Assembly (NCBI GenBank): GCA_963663605.2
Contig: CAXXVF010000002.1
Span: 2,914,001 to 2,978,000, forward strand
DNA length: 64,000 bases
Direction of reading: 5' to 3'
DNA from: Sporobacter sp963663605
GTDB taxonomy: Bacteria; Bacillota; Clostridia; Oscillospirales; Oscillospiraceae
A model generated the notes under the pieces. It was given only the letters and a program-made list of their open reading frames with translations. It searched no databases and was not told where the DNA came from. Below are positions 8,647-17,670 of this stretch, one piece after another (position 1 is the stretch's first letter; the number at the start of each line of letters is the position of its first letter). The position numbers and the translations under genes are program-made.

Positions 8647-9957
8647 ATGACAGCAGGATTAACTGTTGCGATCATTATTCTTTGCGTATTTCTTGTGATG
8701 CTGATGCTGGGCGTGCCCGTATGCGTATCCATGCTGTTTTGCGGCGTTGTCGGGTGCTTCTTCTTCTTCCCGTCTCCCTCAACCGCACTGGCGTTTTTGA
8801 GTAAAAGCTTTGTGAGCACATTCACCAGCTACACGATAAGCGTTGCTCCAATGTTCATGCTTATGGGCGAAATAGCGTCGGAATCCGGCATAGGTAAAAA
8901 CCTGTTCGGATCGTTCCAGAAGATACTAGGGCGAATACCCGGCGGCCTTGCGTGCGCCGTACAGGTCGCGTGTGCCTTGTTCGGTGCAATCTGCGGCTCC
9001 GCGCCGGCCACTACCGCGCTCATGAGCCGCGCCGCATATCCGGAGATGAAACGCTACGGCTATTCAGACGATATCTCCACCGGCTGTATCGCCGCCGGCT
9101 CGTCTCTCGCCGTACTTATCCCGCCGAGCCTTATACTTATCAGCTACGGCGTCGTGGCCGAGGAGTCGATCGGTAAGCTGTTTATGGGCGGGATCTTCGT
9201 GGGCCTTATCCTTATGGTGCTGTTCATCGCCATCATCATCATATGGTGCGCCATAAAGCCTGGCGTAGCCCCCGCGGGCGAGCATACAACCACGAAAGAA
9301 AAATTCAAGGCGCTCAAGGAAGGCAGCATAATAGACGTCGTCGTCATCTTTAGCTTCTCAATGGTGGGTATGTTTGTGGGATGGTTTACGGCGACTGAGG
9401 CGGGAGCTATCGGATCTCTGCTCATGCTGCTTGACACGGTCATCACGAAGCGCTTTTCCTTTAAGATGCTGAAAAACGCTATAAGAAACGCGCTTGTTCT
9501 GAGCGGTATGATCTATTGCATGATTGTCGGCGCAAACGTCCTCGGCAAGCTCTTTACCCTCGCTCAGATACCCAACATGCTTGGCAATATGGTTATGGGG
9601 CTCAATGTATCGGGTATCATGGTCATCGCGGTCATTACGCTGATATTCCTTATCCTTGGCTGCTTTATGGACGTTATGTCCGTCGTCCTCATTGTAACGC
9701 CGATGTTCCTGCCCGTACTCCGTATGTTCGGATATGACGGTATTTGGTTTGGCGTGTACTGCGTTGTCGTTACAATGCTCGGTTCCGTTACACCGCCTGT
9801 CGGAATGAGCTGCTATATGTGCAGCGGCATATGCGACGTGGAGTTGCAAAAGACATTTAAAGGGACGTTGCCGTTTTTATTTGCGTTCCTTTTGATGATC
9901 ATCATAATGGCGGTGTTCCCGCAGGTCGTTACATTCCTTCCAAACAAGTTGATGTAA
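8647..9957 (+). CDS. dctM: TRAP transporter large permease subunit (DctM family)
   Basis: 436 residues, normal DctM length, with about 12 hydrophobic helices. The family motif GSAPATTALM lies near residue 115, and the second hairpin region with TPPVGM is near residue 380. It forms the ion-coupled channel of the TRAP system with DctQ. The ATG at 8647 overlaps the stop region of dctQ closely (AGGGAGGAAATAGTAC upstream), implying translational coupling. A decayed copy of its 3' end lies at 12365-12414 after sulfatase 2, evidence that a second dctPQM copy once followed. Confidence 0.95.
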   Translation: MTAGLTVAIIILCVFLVMLMLGVPVCVSMLFCGVVGCFFFFPSPSTALAFLSKSFVSTFTSYTISVAPMFMLMGEIASESGIGKNLFGSFQKILGRIPGGLACAVQVACALFGAICGSAPATTALMSRAAYPEMKRYGYSDDISTGCIAAGSSLAVLIPPSLILISYGVVAEESIGKLFMGGIFVGLILMVLFIAIIIIWCAIKPGVAPAGEHTTTKEKFKALKEGSIIDVVVIFSFSMVGMFVGWFTATEAGAIGSLLMLLDTVITKRFSFKMLKNAIRNALVLSGMIYCMIVGANVLGKLFTLAQIPNMLGNMVMGLNVSGIMVIAVITLIFLILGCFMDVMSVVLIVTPMFLPVLRMFGYDGIWFGVYCVVVTMLGSVTPPVGMSCYMCSGICDVELQKTFKGTLPFLFAFLLMIIIMAVFPQVVTFLPNKLM

Positions 9958-10012
9958 CATTAAACCGGCTTTTATATTGAGTTCGCACCATTAATATCAG
10001 AGGAGAAGTAAT

Positions 10013-12289
10013 ATGGCAAACAATGATAAATTTCAGGGCGTAATCAAGACGAGCTATATGGATTCGACCCCGTGGTGGCCGGAAAAGAAAAAGCCGCCTG
10101 AGGGTGCGCCCAACGTGGTCTATGTCGTCCTTGACGATACCGGCTATTCCCAGCTTGGTTGCTATGGCTCCGGCGTACCTACGCCAAACATAGATTCCAT
10201 TGCAGGCGAGGGCATCCGCTTCAACAACTTTCACGCATGCGCTCTCTGTTCCCCCACACGCGCAAGTCTCCTGACCGGCTGCGACAACCGCACTGTCGGT
10301 ATGGGATATCTGTCGGCATGGGATCTCGGCTATCCGTCGCTGAAGGGCAATATCGATGCGAAATACGGCTTTATCAGTGAAGCGCTCCAGCAGAGCGGAT
10401 ACGCCACATTCTGCGTTGGCAAGTGGCATCTGATCAACAACACGGAGATGGGCGGAGCCGGTCCGTTCGACCACTGGCCGCTCGCCAAGGGCTTTGACAA
10501 GTTTTACGGATTTCTTGGCGGCGCGACAAACCAGTTTTACCCTGAGCTGTGTCAGGACAACTCAATAATTGACCCGCCCAAGGCCCCAGAGGATGGATAT
10601 CATCTCAGCGCAGACCTCATTGACCACGCGATAAAATATATAAGCACGGAAAAAGCGACGTATCCGGATAAGCCGTTCTTGTGCTACCTTGCGCTGGGCG
10701 CAATGCACTCCCCGCACCAGGCCCCCAGGGAATACATAGATAAATTCAGCGGCGCTTTTGACGAAGGCTACGACGTATATCGCCAGAAGGTGTTCGAGCG
10801 CCAGAAAGAGATGGGGCTTATCCCCGAGGGCACTGAGCTTCCGCCGGCAGATAAGTACGTCAAGCCGTGGAATTCTCTCTCCGACTGGGAGAAGAAAGTA
10901 TACGCCCGCTACATGGAGGCATTCGCCGGATTCCTGTACTACACCGACGAGCAGCTTGGCAGGCTCCTTGACTACCTCCGTAAGATAGGACAGTATGAAA
11001 ACACGATGATCGTGCTCATATCCGACAACGGAGCTTCCGCCGACGGCGGGCCAAACGGCTCTCTGAGCGAACAATATCACACCATCAGCAACGATTGGGC
11101 CGACATTGTGGATGAAGAAGGCTACGAGAAGATAGGCGGCCCGGAGTGCTACTGCCTGTATCCCCCCGGATGGGCATGGGCAGGCAACGCCCCGCTCAAG
11201 CTCTACAAATCCTGGGTACACTCCGGTGGCATCAAGGTCCCCTGCATCATGCGTTGTCCGAAGCTTATACAGGACGCGGGCGGGATCCGCGACCAGTACC
11301 ATTTCGTCACCGATATCTACGCTACCGTGCTCGACGTCTGCGGCATAAAGCAGCCTGAGTTTATCAAGGGTGTTCAGCAGGAGCCGAAGCACGGTATCAG
11401 CATGAAATATACGTTTGACGACAAAAATGCCCCGCGCCAGCGTCATGTCCAATACTACGAAATGGTCGGGAACCGCGCTATCTGGAGCGATGGCTGGAAG
11501 GCCGTAGCTAACCACGTTGACTCGCCTACGTTTGACGATGATAAGTGGGAGCTTTACCATGTAGACGAAGATTTCAACGAGATGCACAACGTCGCCGACA
11601 AGTACCCCGAGAAAGTCAAGGGGCTTGTGGACCTGTGGTGGCATGAGGCGGGCAAATACGGCGCACTTCCGATGGTTGAAAGTATGTTGCGCCACATCAA
11701 CGGCTTCCAGCACGGCAAAATGCTGAAATTTGAACCGGCAGAGCTAAAAACCAACTTCAGGTACTACCCGGAGATGGAGAACAACGCTCCCATACCGCGT
11801 CTGAGGGACAAGTGTTTCCTTATATCTGCCGAAGCTGATTACAAGAAAGGCGACGAGGGCGTCCTGTTCGCCTGCGGCTTCAACGTTGGCGGATATGTGC
11901 TCTACATAGAAAACGACGAACTGCGCTTCCACTATAACTATCTGGGCTCAAGGTATACCACTGTAGTCTCCGCCCACGGCCTTCCGGAGGGACGGCACGA
12001 ATTTGCTGTCAAGTTTGAGACCTCGCACATCAACGCCGGCGTTGCAATAATGCTTATTGACGGCAAAGAAAGCGGGGAGCCGGTCTATTTCCAGGATACG
12101 CTCTTCACCGTGATGAGCGGCCTTGGCGTGGGGCGTTATCCGCTCTCACCCATAGAAGTTGTACACCGTACAAAGCCAAACTATTTTGTATACACAAACC
12201 AGATAGAACATGTTGATATCATTTTGGACCGTCCCATCGACGATACCGACCGTCTTGCAGATCTTGAAGCATCTCTTAGCATTGAATAA
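10013..12289 (+). CDS. Type I sulfatase (arylsulfatase-like), copy 2
   Basis: 758 residues, collinear with and clearly paralogous to the sulfatase at 4563-6836 over its full length; identity looks well above one half. Metal ligands D41-D42, formylglycine signature C79-S-P-T-R83, VGKWH and SDNG are all conserved. No signal peptide is present, so it is cytosolic. Good ribosome site AGAGGAG before ATG. The differences cluster around residues 105-115 and 345-385, which in this fold border the active site, so the two copies may differ in preference among sulfate esters. Depends on the maturase downstream. Confidence 0.95.
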   Translation: MANNDKFQGVIKTSYMDSTPWWPEKKKPPEGAPNVVYVVLDDTGYSQLGCYGSGVPTPNIDSIAGEGIRFNNFHACALCSPTRASLLTGCDNRTVGMGYLSAWDLGYPSLKGNIDAKYGFISEALQQSGYATFCVGKWHLINNTEMGGAGPFDHWPLAKGFDKFYGFLGGATNQFYPELCQDNSIIDPPKAPEDGYHLSADLIDHAIKYISTEKATYPDKPFLCYLALGAMHSPHQAPREYIDKFSGAFDEGYDVYRQKVFERQKEMGLIPEGTELPPADKYVKPWNSLSDWEKKVYARYMEAFAGFLYYTDEQLGRLLDYLRKIGQYENTMIVLISDNGASADGGPNGSLSEQYHTISNDWADIVDEEGYEKIGGPECYCLYPPGWAWAGNAPLKLYKSWVHSGGIKVPCIMRCPKLIQDAGGIRDQYHFVTDIYATVLDVCGIKQPEFIKGVQQEPKHGISMKYTFDDKNAPRQRHVQYYEMVGNRAIWSDGWKAVANHVDSPTFDDDKWELYHVDEDFNEMHNVADKYPEKVKGLVDLWWHEAGKYGALPMVESMLRHINGFQHGKMLKFEPAELKTNFRYYPEMENNAPIPRLRDKCFLISAEADYKKGDEGVLFACGFNVGGYVLYIENDELRFHYNYLGSRYTTVVSAHGLPEGRHEFAVKFETSHINAGVAIMLIDGKESGEPVYFQDTLFTVMSGLGVGRYPLSPIEVVHRTKPNYFVYTNQIEHVDIILDRPIDDTDRLADLEASLSIE

Positions 12290-12306
12290 TTCAAGCAAAT
12301 ATAAAG

Positions 12307-12343
12307 CACGCCGCTCATGCCTTTATTAGGCATGAGCGGCGTG
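12307..12343 (+). terminator. Long perfect hairpin after sulfatase 2
   Basis: 16-bp perfect stem (CACGCCGCTCATGCCT / AGGCATGAGCGGCGTG) with a 5-base loop, 17 bases after the stop codon. There is no T-run, so it may protect the mRNA 3' end or be a weak terminator rather than a classical one. Confidence 0.6.
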
Positions 12344-12364
12344 AAAAATGTATTACTTGCGTTG

Positions 12365-12414
12365 GCGGCCGTAATGGCGGTGTTGCCATAGGCGGTTACG
12401 TTTCTTCTACCAAT
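12365..12414 (+). pseudogene. Remnant of a second dctM 3' end
   Basis: This stretch translates as AAVMAVLP, an in-frame stop, then AVTFLLP, which matches the C-terminus of the intact DctM (IIIMAVFPQVVTFLP) in sequence and spacing; at DNA level roughly three quarters of 48 bases agree. It lies directly after sulfatase 2, as dctM lies before it, pointing to a lost second TRAP cassette. Confidence 0.65.
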
Positions 12415-12420
12415 ATGCCG

Positions 12421-12564
12421 GAGCGCCTCAACAATGAAATCCGCCGCCGGATTAGTGTCGTAGGGATATTTCCCAACCAGGATTCCTGCGTCCGGCTGGT
12501 GACCACATACCTGATAGAATATGCCGAGGACTGGTCTGTTTCAAGGGACTATTTCAATTTCTAA
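12421..12564 (+). mobile_element. IS256-family transposase C-terminal scar
   Basis: 47 codons ending in a stop encode ERLNNEIRRRISVVGIFPNQ and a helical tail, which is the conserved end of IS256/Mutator-type transposases (ERxNxEIKRRxxVVxIFPN). The rest of the transposase, including its DDE residues, is absent. The insertion or its recombination with another copy probably caused the loss of the second TRAP cassette. Confidence 0.75.
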
Positions 12565-12701
12565 TCCATTCAGATACCGCTGCCAAACGCAGCTTAATTC
12601 TCTGCACGGAAACCTGAAATTGCGATCTTTTCTTGTCACGGCCTCGCACTCCGAAGGCGTGTGAACGGCGCAAAAATGTTTATGTATAGGAGGGTACCTT
12701 T

Positions 12702-13826
12702 ATGCCACCCGTAAGCGTACTTATAAAACCTGCGTCAGGCAAGTGTAACCTGAGGTGCGAATACTGCTTTTATAAAGATATCGCCGACAACCGTGATGTG
12801 ACGGATTTCGGCTTCATGGCGCTTGGCACATTGGAAACAATCGTTCAAAAAGTGCTGGTGTTTGCCGACGGGCAGGCCACTTTTTCATTTCAGGGCGGGG
12901 AACCCACCCTTCGGGGCCTGGATTTCTATCGCGCACTAGTAGGACTTCAGGAAAAGTACAACACTAAAAACGTCGCCGTTGAAAACTGCCTCCAGACAAA
13001 CGGCATTCTGCTGGACGAGGAATGGGCAAAGTTTCTGCACGACCACCGGTTTCTCGTTGGCCTTTCGCTCGACGGCCCGCGGGAGATCCACGATCAGTTC
13101 CGGAAAGACACGGGCGGGAATGGGACTTATCAAACGGTGATGCAAAAAGTGCGACTCCTCGAAAAATTTGACGTAGATTTCAATATTCTTTTTGTGGTAA
13201 CGAACATTTTGGCAAAAAAACCGGGGAAAGTCTATACCTTTTTTCAAAAGAACCATTTCAATTATCTGCAGTTCATGCCGTGCATCGACCCTTGCGCAGA
13301 AAAAAGGGGCAGCTGCGGATTTTCTCTGCAGCCGGCGGAATATGCACAGTTCCTTAAAAAATTCTTCGACCGATGGAGCGAGGAAATCCTATCGGGTAAA
13401 GACGTCAGCACACGGTATTTTGACGATCTGGTGCGGCTGGTCATGGGCATGCCGCCGGCGACGTGCAACATGCGCGGGACGTGCAGCTGCCAGTTTGTCT
13501 TCGAGGCCGACGGCTCGTGCTACCCGTGCGACTTCTATGTGACGGAAAAATGGAAGCTGGGAAACATTGAAAACATGGGCATCATGGATTTATATGAAAC
13601 CGGGACAAACGGGCGGTTTATCGAAATGAGCAGGGCCGTGGCTGCCGATTGCCTGCGCTGCAAATGGCGGAATCTTTGTCGGGGCGGATGCCGGCGGGAC
13701 AGGGAAGATACCCTGACCGGGGAGCTTGTCAAAAACTATTACTGCCGGGCCTATAGCAGCTTTTTCGACTATGCCCATCCAAAGCTTCAGGAAATTGCGC
13801 GATATATACGCAGCCGGACCACATAG
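12702..13826 (+). CDS. Anaerobic sulfatase-maturating enzyme (radical SAM, SPASM)
   Basis: 374 residues. Radical SAM cluster motif C15-x3-C19-x2-C22 (CNLRCEYC), the GGEP motif (FQGGEPTL), and a SPASM domain with about seven Cys in the C-terminal third (including CNMRGTCSC, CYPCDF and CLRCKWRNLCRGGCRR) that binds two extra 4Fe-4S clusters. The enzyme oxidises the Cys of CSPTR to formylglycine in both sulfatases, using S-adenosylmethionine without oxygen. Ribosome site AGGAGG before ATG. It has its own 400-base leader, because the scar region separates it from sulfatase 2. Its presence fits the Cys-type signature and the anaerobic lifestyle. Confidence 0.95.
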   Translation: MPPVSVLIKPASGKCNLRCEYCFYKDIADNRDVTDFGFMALGTLETIVQKVLVFADGQATFSFQGGEPTLRGLDFYRALVGLQEKYNTKNVAVENCLQTNGILLDEEWAKFLHDHRFLVGLSLDGPREIHDQFRKDTGGNGTYQTVMQKVRLLEKFDVDFNILFVVTNILAKKPGKVYTFFQKNHFNYLQFMPCIDPCAEKRGSCGFSLQPAEYAQFLKKFFDRWSEEILSGKDVSTRYFDDLVRLVMGMPPATCNMRGTCSCQFVFEADGSCYPCDFYVTEKWKLGNIENMGIMDLYETGTNGRFIEMSRAVAADCLRCKWRNLCRGGCRRDREDTLTGELVKNYYCRAYSSFFDYAHPKLQEIARYIRSRTT

Positions 13827-13874
13827 AGTCCCTGCTACTATATAAAAAGCCAAACGAAAAGAGGTACCGTAATA

Positions 13875-15452
13875 TTGAAGAAGGCTAAACTCAATTATTG
13901 GTTGCAGTCGCCAAGGCTCGAGATTATCATCATGCTGGCCGCGGTGATCCTGTCCTACTTCGGCCTTGCCGTATTGTCTCTTGTTCCCCAAAGCGCCGGG
14001 GAGGTGACGATGACGACAGCCAATGTTGCATGGATACAGTTCGCGTTTTTCATGCTCAGCGTCGCTATAGCTATGATATCCGTTATCGCCGGGATCGGCG
14101 GCGGCGTGATTTTTACGCCTATCATGCTGGCGTTTACCACGATCAACAGCGTCATCGTCCGGGGCACGGGCCTCATCGTAGCGATGTTTTCCGGTTTGAT
14201 ATCAACCGGGATATTTATCAAAAAAGGACTGAGCAGCTACAAGCTGGCGCTCGTCATGACACTCAGTCAGGCGGCAGGCGCCTTAAGCGGAGCGCTTCTG
14301 GCAATCAGCGCCGCCGAAAAGACGGGCGTGCAGGGCGAGGGTCTTCTGAGGACGGCTCTGGGCGTCATCCTTGCGCTCATCGCCGTTTACTTTATTGTCG
14401 GCGGTAAGAAGCTTGCCAATCCTGTCGTTACGCATACCGACCGCTTTACGTCGTGGCTCGGTCTGAACGGAAGCTATCTCGAGCAGTCCGAGGGCAGGAT
14501 TTTAAAGTATCGGGTCAAGCGGGCGCCCTTGGGGATCCTTCTGATTTTTATCGTCGGCGTTATAGGCGGGTTTTTCGGTATGGGCGGCGGATGGGCCATC
14601 ACGCCCGTTCTGAATCTGGGTATGGGCATCCCCCTCAAGCTGGCGGCCGCCAATTCCGGCGTCATCCTCGGTATCGGCAGCTGTGTATCGATTTGGCCGT
14701 ACATATACGCTGGCGGCATCATCCCGATGTTTATACTGCCGTGGCTGGCCGGGCAGGTCATCGGCGGGTTCATCGGCTCGTACGCCCTGGCAAAGATCAG
14801 GGTCAGCGCCGTCCGGCTCATCCTGATCGGCATTATGGCGTTCACGAGCTTCGGTCTTATCTCAAAAGGCCTTGATATACTGGGCGCGATCGAAAGCCCC
14901 GCCGCATTTGTTCAGATTATCATATTTTCTGCAATCATCCTGCTGGTCATCCTTGCAATCATCAGGGACAAGCGCCATGAAAAATGTTCCGCGAAAACTG
15001 AGGAAAACACTACCGGGGAGCCGGACGTTCCGCTCGAAACGCTGCCGCCTCTGCCCCTGAGCAACCGGGTATACGGAACCGTTATCCATTGGATCACCAT
15101 CGTCTGTTCCATTTTGGCGCTTTTTATTCCGCTGGCGATCCTGATTGATCCGTCAAACAATATTTTAAACCCAAATCTGATCTTCAGGGCAATCCTCGAC
15201 GGGGCCACGCCTGCGGACATCTGGGCGATGTCCGCGACAGGAGGATTCCCGGGCGGACATTATTACCTGTGCTTTTTAACGCAGGCGGACAGCTGGGCGC
15301 AGTTTGCCATCAATCTGGGCTGCAGCGTCGGCATTTGGGGACTCATTCCCACCGTCGCTATCCAACTCATCAAGGAAAAAAACTGGTTTTACGCATTTAT
15401 AGGCATACTGCTCGCTTTTTTAATCCTTCTGGCGATGCTCGGTGTGTTTTAG
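13875..15452 (+). CDS. TauE/SafE-family exporter with extra C-terminal membrane domain
   Basis: 525 residues, longer than the usual 250-350. Residues 30-365 hold two repeats of about four helices with the TauE/SafE glycine-rich signatures (GIGGGVIFTPIML; GFFGMGGGWAITP). After a charged cytosolic linker (about 368-395), further helices end in IQLIKEKNWFYAFIG, resembling stand-alone DUF1634 proteins that often neighbour TauE; the fusion is inferred. The family exports sulfite, sulfoacetate or related anions, which fits removal of sulfate released by the cytosolic sulfatases. Start is TTG at 13875 behind GAGG. It lies between the maturase and a DUF202 gene in one operon. Confidence 0.85.
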   Translation: MKKAKLNYWLQSPRLEIIIMLAAVILSYFGLAVLSLVPQSAGEVTMTTANVAWIQFAFFMLSVAIAMISVIAGIGGGVIFTPIMLAFTTINSVIVRGTGLIVAMFSGLISTGIFIKKGLSSYKLALVMTLSQAAGALSGALLAISAAEKTGVQGEGLLRTALGVILALIAVYFIVGGKKLANPVVTHTDRFTSWLGLNGSYLEQSEGRILKYRVKRAPLGILLIFIVGVIGGFFGMGGGWAITPVLNLGMGIPLKLAAANSGVILGIGSCVSIWPYIYAGGIIPMFILPWLAGQVIGGFIGSYALAKIRVSAVRLILIGIMAFTSFGLISKGLDILGAIESPAAFVQIIIFSAIILLVILAIIRDKRHEKCSAKTEENTTGEPDVPLETLPPLPLSNRVYGTVIHWITIVCSILALFIPLAILIDPSNNILNPNLIFRAILDGATPADIWAMSATGGFPGGHYYLCFLTQADSWAQFAINLGCSVGIWGLIPTVAIQLIKEKNWFYAFIGILLAFLILLAMLGVF

Positions 15453-15464
15453 AAAGGGAGTATT

Positions 15465-15746
15465 ATGGACAGATATAATTCGTTGACAAATGAAGAGTTG
15501 ATCCTGAGAGATCACCTGGCCATCGAAAGGACCGTGCTGGCCAACTGGCGGACGCTGCTCGCTTTTTTCAGGACCGGACTGGGGCTTTTAGTGACCGGCG
15601 TCGGGCTGATCGAGCTGATGGAAATGCGTTTCTTTATTTACCTGGGATGGACCCTGATCGGTATAGCCCCGATCGTGTTCGTTTTCGGTATTGTCACTTA
15701 CCTGAGGACTTCAAAAAAGTTGGAGTCCTACCGAATTCTGAAATAA
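15465..15746 (+). CDS. DUF202 small membrane protein
   Basis: 93 residues. The N-terminal soluble part carries LAIERTVLANWRTLLAFFRTG, the DUF202 signature, followed by two hydrophobic helices. Function of the family is unknown. It begins 12 bases after the exporter stop, with ribosome site AAAGGGAG, so it is translated from the same mRNA and may assist or modulate the exporter. Confidence 0.88.
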   Translation: MDRYNSLTNEELILRDHLAIERTVLANWRTLLAFFRTGLGLLVTGVGLIELMEMRFFIYLGWTLIGIAPIVFVFGIVTYLRTSKKLESYRILK

Positions 15747-15953
15747 ACGGAACCTGGCGGTATTATAGGCAGGGCTTTCAACAAAAAAATCCAAACGAAA
15801 ACAGTTAGTAAACGATTTATAGGATTAATGTCGGTAATAGTTCTTATAAATATCTACAACGTTTTCCACTTCTCGTTAAGTTAAACAATTCAGAAGGGCG
15901 AAGCGCGTTCAGGCGGCTTTTAAAACGCAGGCAATGGAAGGTGTGGATCTTTA

Positions 15954-17507
15954 TTGATTACCATAAAGGCTGTCTGGGAAAAGCTAAAAATATATAATCC
16001 GAAGCATCTGGCGTCTAACAATACGGAAATTCAAATAAAGAGAATACTGCCACTCAAATCTCAGACGGATTTTAACGAACCCAACACTTTATATGTCGGT
16101 TTGACCTCGCAACTGCCGGAGCACGGCCCGACAAACCTTATGTGCATTGAAGATGCACCGTTACCGGACGAATACAAAAAGTCTCAGTTCGCTAATCTGA
16201 CCGTTTTACCAGCCGGAACCGATATTGAAAAGCTATACAGTCTGCTGTGCAATCTCCTGCTCGACTACAACCGGACATTGGCAGCCGCATCCAATCTGCT
16301 GGTTTCACTGGCCGAAGCACGAGGCTTTGAGAGCATTATCTCCATTGCATATAAAGCGCTTGGAAACCCGATCATCGTCAAAGATAAAAGCTGGAACGCT
16401 CTGGCGATTGCATCCGATGTCAAGGAAATCGATGACGTCGCATGGAACGATTTTATGACGAAAGGCGCACTGTCGTTCGAAGTCGTCTCTATGAACATCA
16501 AAGAGAAGCTGTCCGACCGGATCGAGCAGAGCGAAACACCATTATGGTGTAAAGAATCCAGTATGAAATATCCGCGGCTGTTCTCCCGCGTTTCCGTCGG
16601 CTCAAGAACCGTTGCTACGGTTGCTGTTATTGAGTATTACAGGCCGTTTGAACAGCGCGATTATTTGCTGCTCAGAATGCTCGCAAATGCCATATCCGCT
16701 GAAATGCAGAAAAATAAATTCCTGTATTACACGCGCGGCCTGATGTATGAGGAATTTATTGTCGACCTGATCGAAGAGCGCCTCAAAAGCAGAAATCTCA
16801 TTGAAGAAAAAGTCAAATCTCTTGATCTCAGACTAAAAAAGTTTATCCACGTCATCACGATTGACGTGAAGGAATTTGACATCACGTATTTCTCCATACC
16901 CTATATGCGCGATTATCTTGAGAAAATGATCAGCGGCAGTAAGGCCATCATTTATAACGACAAAATCGCAATGATCTCCAGCTACGCCGGCGAACGCGAA
17001 ATTTTTGAAGCCGATGCCTTGAAGCTGCGTGATTTTCTTAAGGAATATGGCCTTTACGCCGGACTCAGCCGGCCGTTCACAAATCTCAAAGACCTCAAAA
17101 ATCATTACAAGCAGTCCAAAGAAGCCGTGGAGCTAGGCAAGCATATTGACAGCGACATAATAGTCTATCCCTACGACGACTACGCCATCTATCATTTTGC
17201 TAGAGTTTGCGCCGACGCATCCGATCTGCGCAAGTTTTATTGTCCCAAGCTTGAATACCTGAGGGAATACGATAGAGGACACAACACCTTTTTTACGGAT
17301 AGCCTGTATATGTATCTGAGGCATTCCAGAAATGTCACGAACACTGCTAAATCGCTGCACATGCATCGAAATTCCGTGAATTATCACCTCAAGCGAATTG
17401 AGGAACTCCTGAATATTTCACTCGACGACAGTAAAATGCTTCTGTATATAGAGCTGTCGTTCCGTTTGATGGAATATGACAAGAAATTTAACAAGCATAA
17501 CAAGTAA
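15954..17507 (+). CDS. PucR-family transcriptional activator, copy 1
   Basis: 517 residues. The N-terminal 120 residues resemble the PucR sensor domain, the middle (about 130-290) is GAF-like, and the C-terminus carries the PucR helix-turn-helix (SRNVTNTAKSLHMHRNSVNYHLKRIEELL). It is a close full-length paralogue of the regulator at 55585-57162; long stretches such as HVITIDVKEFDITYFSIPYMRDYLEKM are identical. Such proteins switch on degradation genes on sensing a substrate. It ends the + strand cassette and likely controls it. The start is TTG at 15954 behind GGAAGG; the paralogue begins with ATG two codons earlier in alignment. The 200-base leader is a good place for its own promoter. Confidence 0.9.
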   Translation: MITIKAVWEKLKIYNPKHLASNNTEIQIKRILPLKSQTDFNEPNTLYVGLTSQLPEHGPTNLMCIEDAPLPDEYKKSQFANLTVLPAGTDIEKLYSLLCNLLLDYNRTLAAASNLLVSLAEARGFESIISIAYKALGNPIIVKDKSWNALAIASDVKEIDDVAWNDFMTKGALSFEVVSMNIKEKLSDRIEQSETPLWCKESSMKYPRLFSRVSVGSRTVATVAVIEYYRPFEQRDYLLLRMLANAISAEMQKNKFLYYTRGLMYEEFIVDLIEERLKSRNLIEEKVKSLDLRLKKFIHVITIDVKEFDITYFSIPYMRDYLEKMISGSKAIIYNDKIAMISSYAGEREIFEADALKLRDFLKEYGLYAGLSRPFTNLKDLKNHYKQSKEAVELGKHIDSDIIVYPYDDYAIYHFARVCADASDLRKFYCPKLEYLREYDRGHNTFFTDSLYMYLRHSRNVTNTAKSLHMHRNSVNYHLKRIEELLNISLDDSKMLLYIELSFRLMEYDKKFNKHNK

Positions 17508-17670
17508 CTGTTTATACCGTAAAACAGAAGGCTAAAACAAGACGCGATACCGTGCGGAAAATTAAACCATCCAACATTGCTTCAAAATAGCTGATTTCAG
17601 ATATAAAAAAGCGTTCCCGCGTTCCGGATGCTTTGTAATTTTTTTAAATCGGGAATGAGTACATCCGTGT

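Noticed and set aside
10562..11713. 383-codon open frame antisense to sulfatase 2
   Set aside because: It shadows a strongly supported gene, has no recognisable motif, and long antisense frames are expected in this GC-rich coding sequence.
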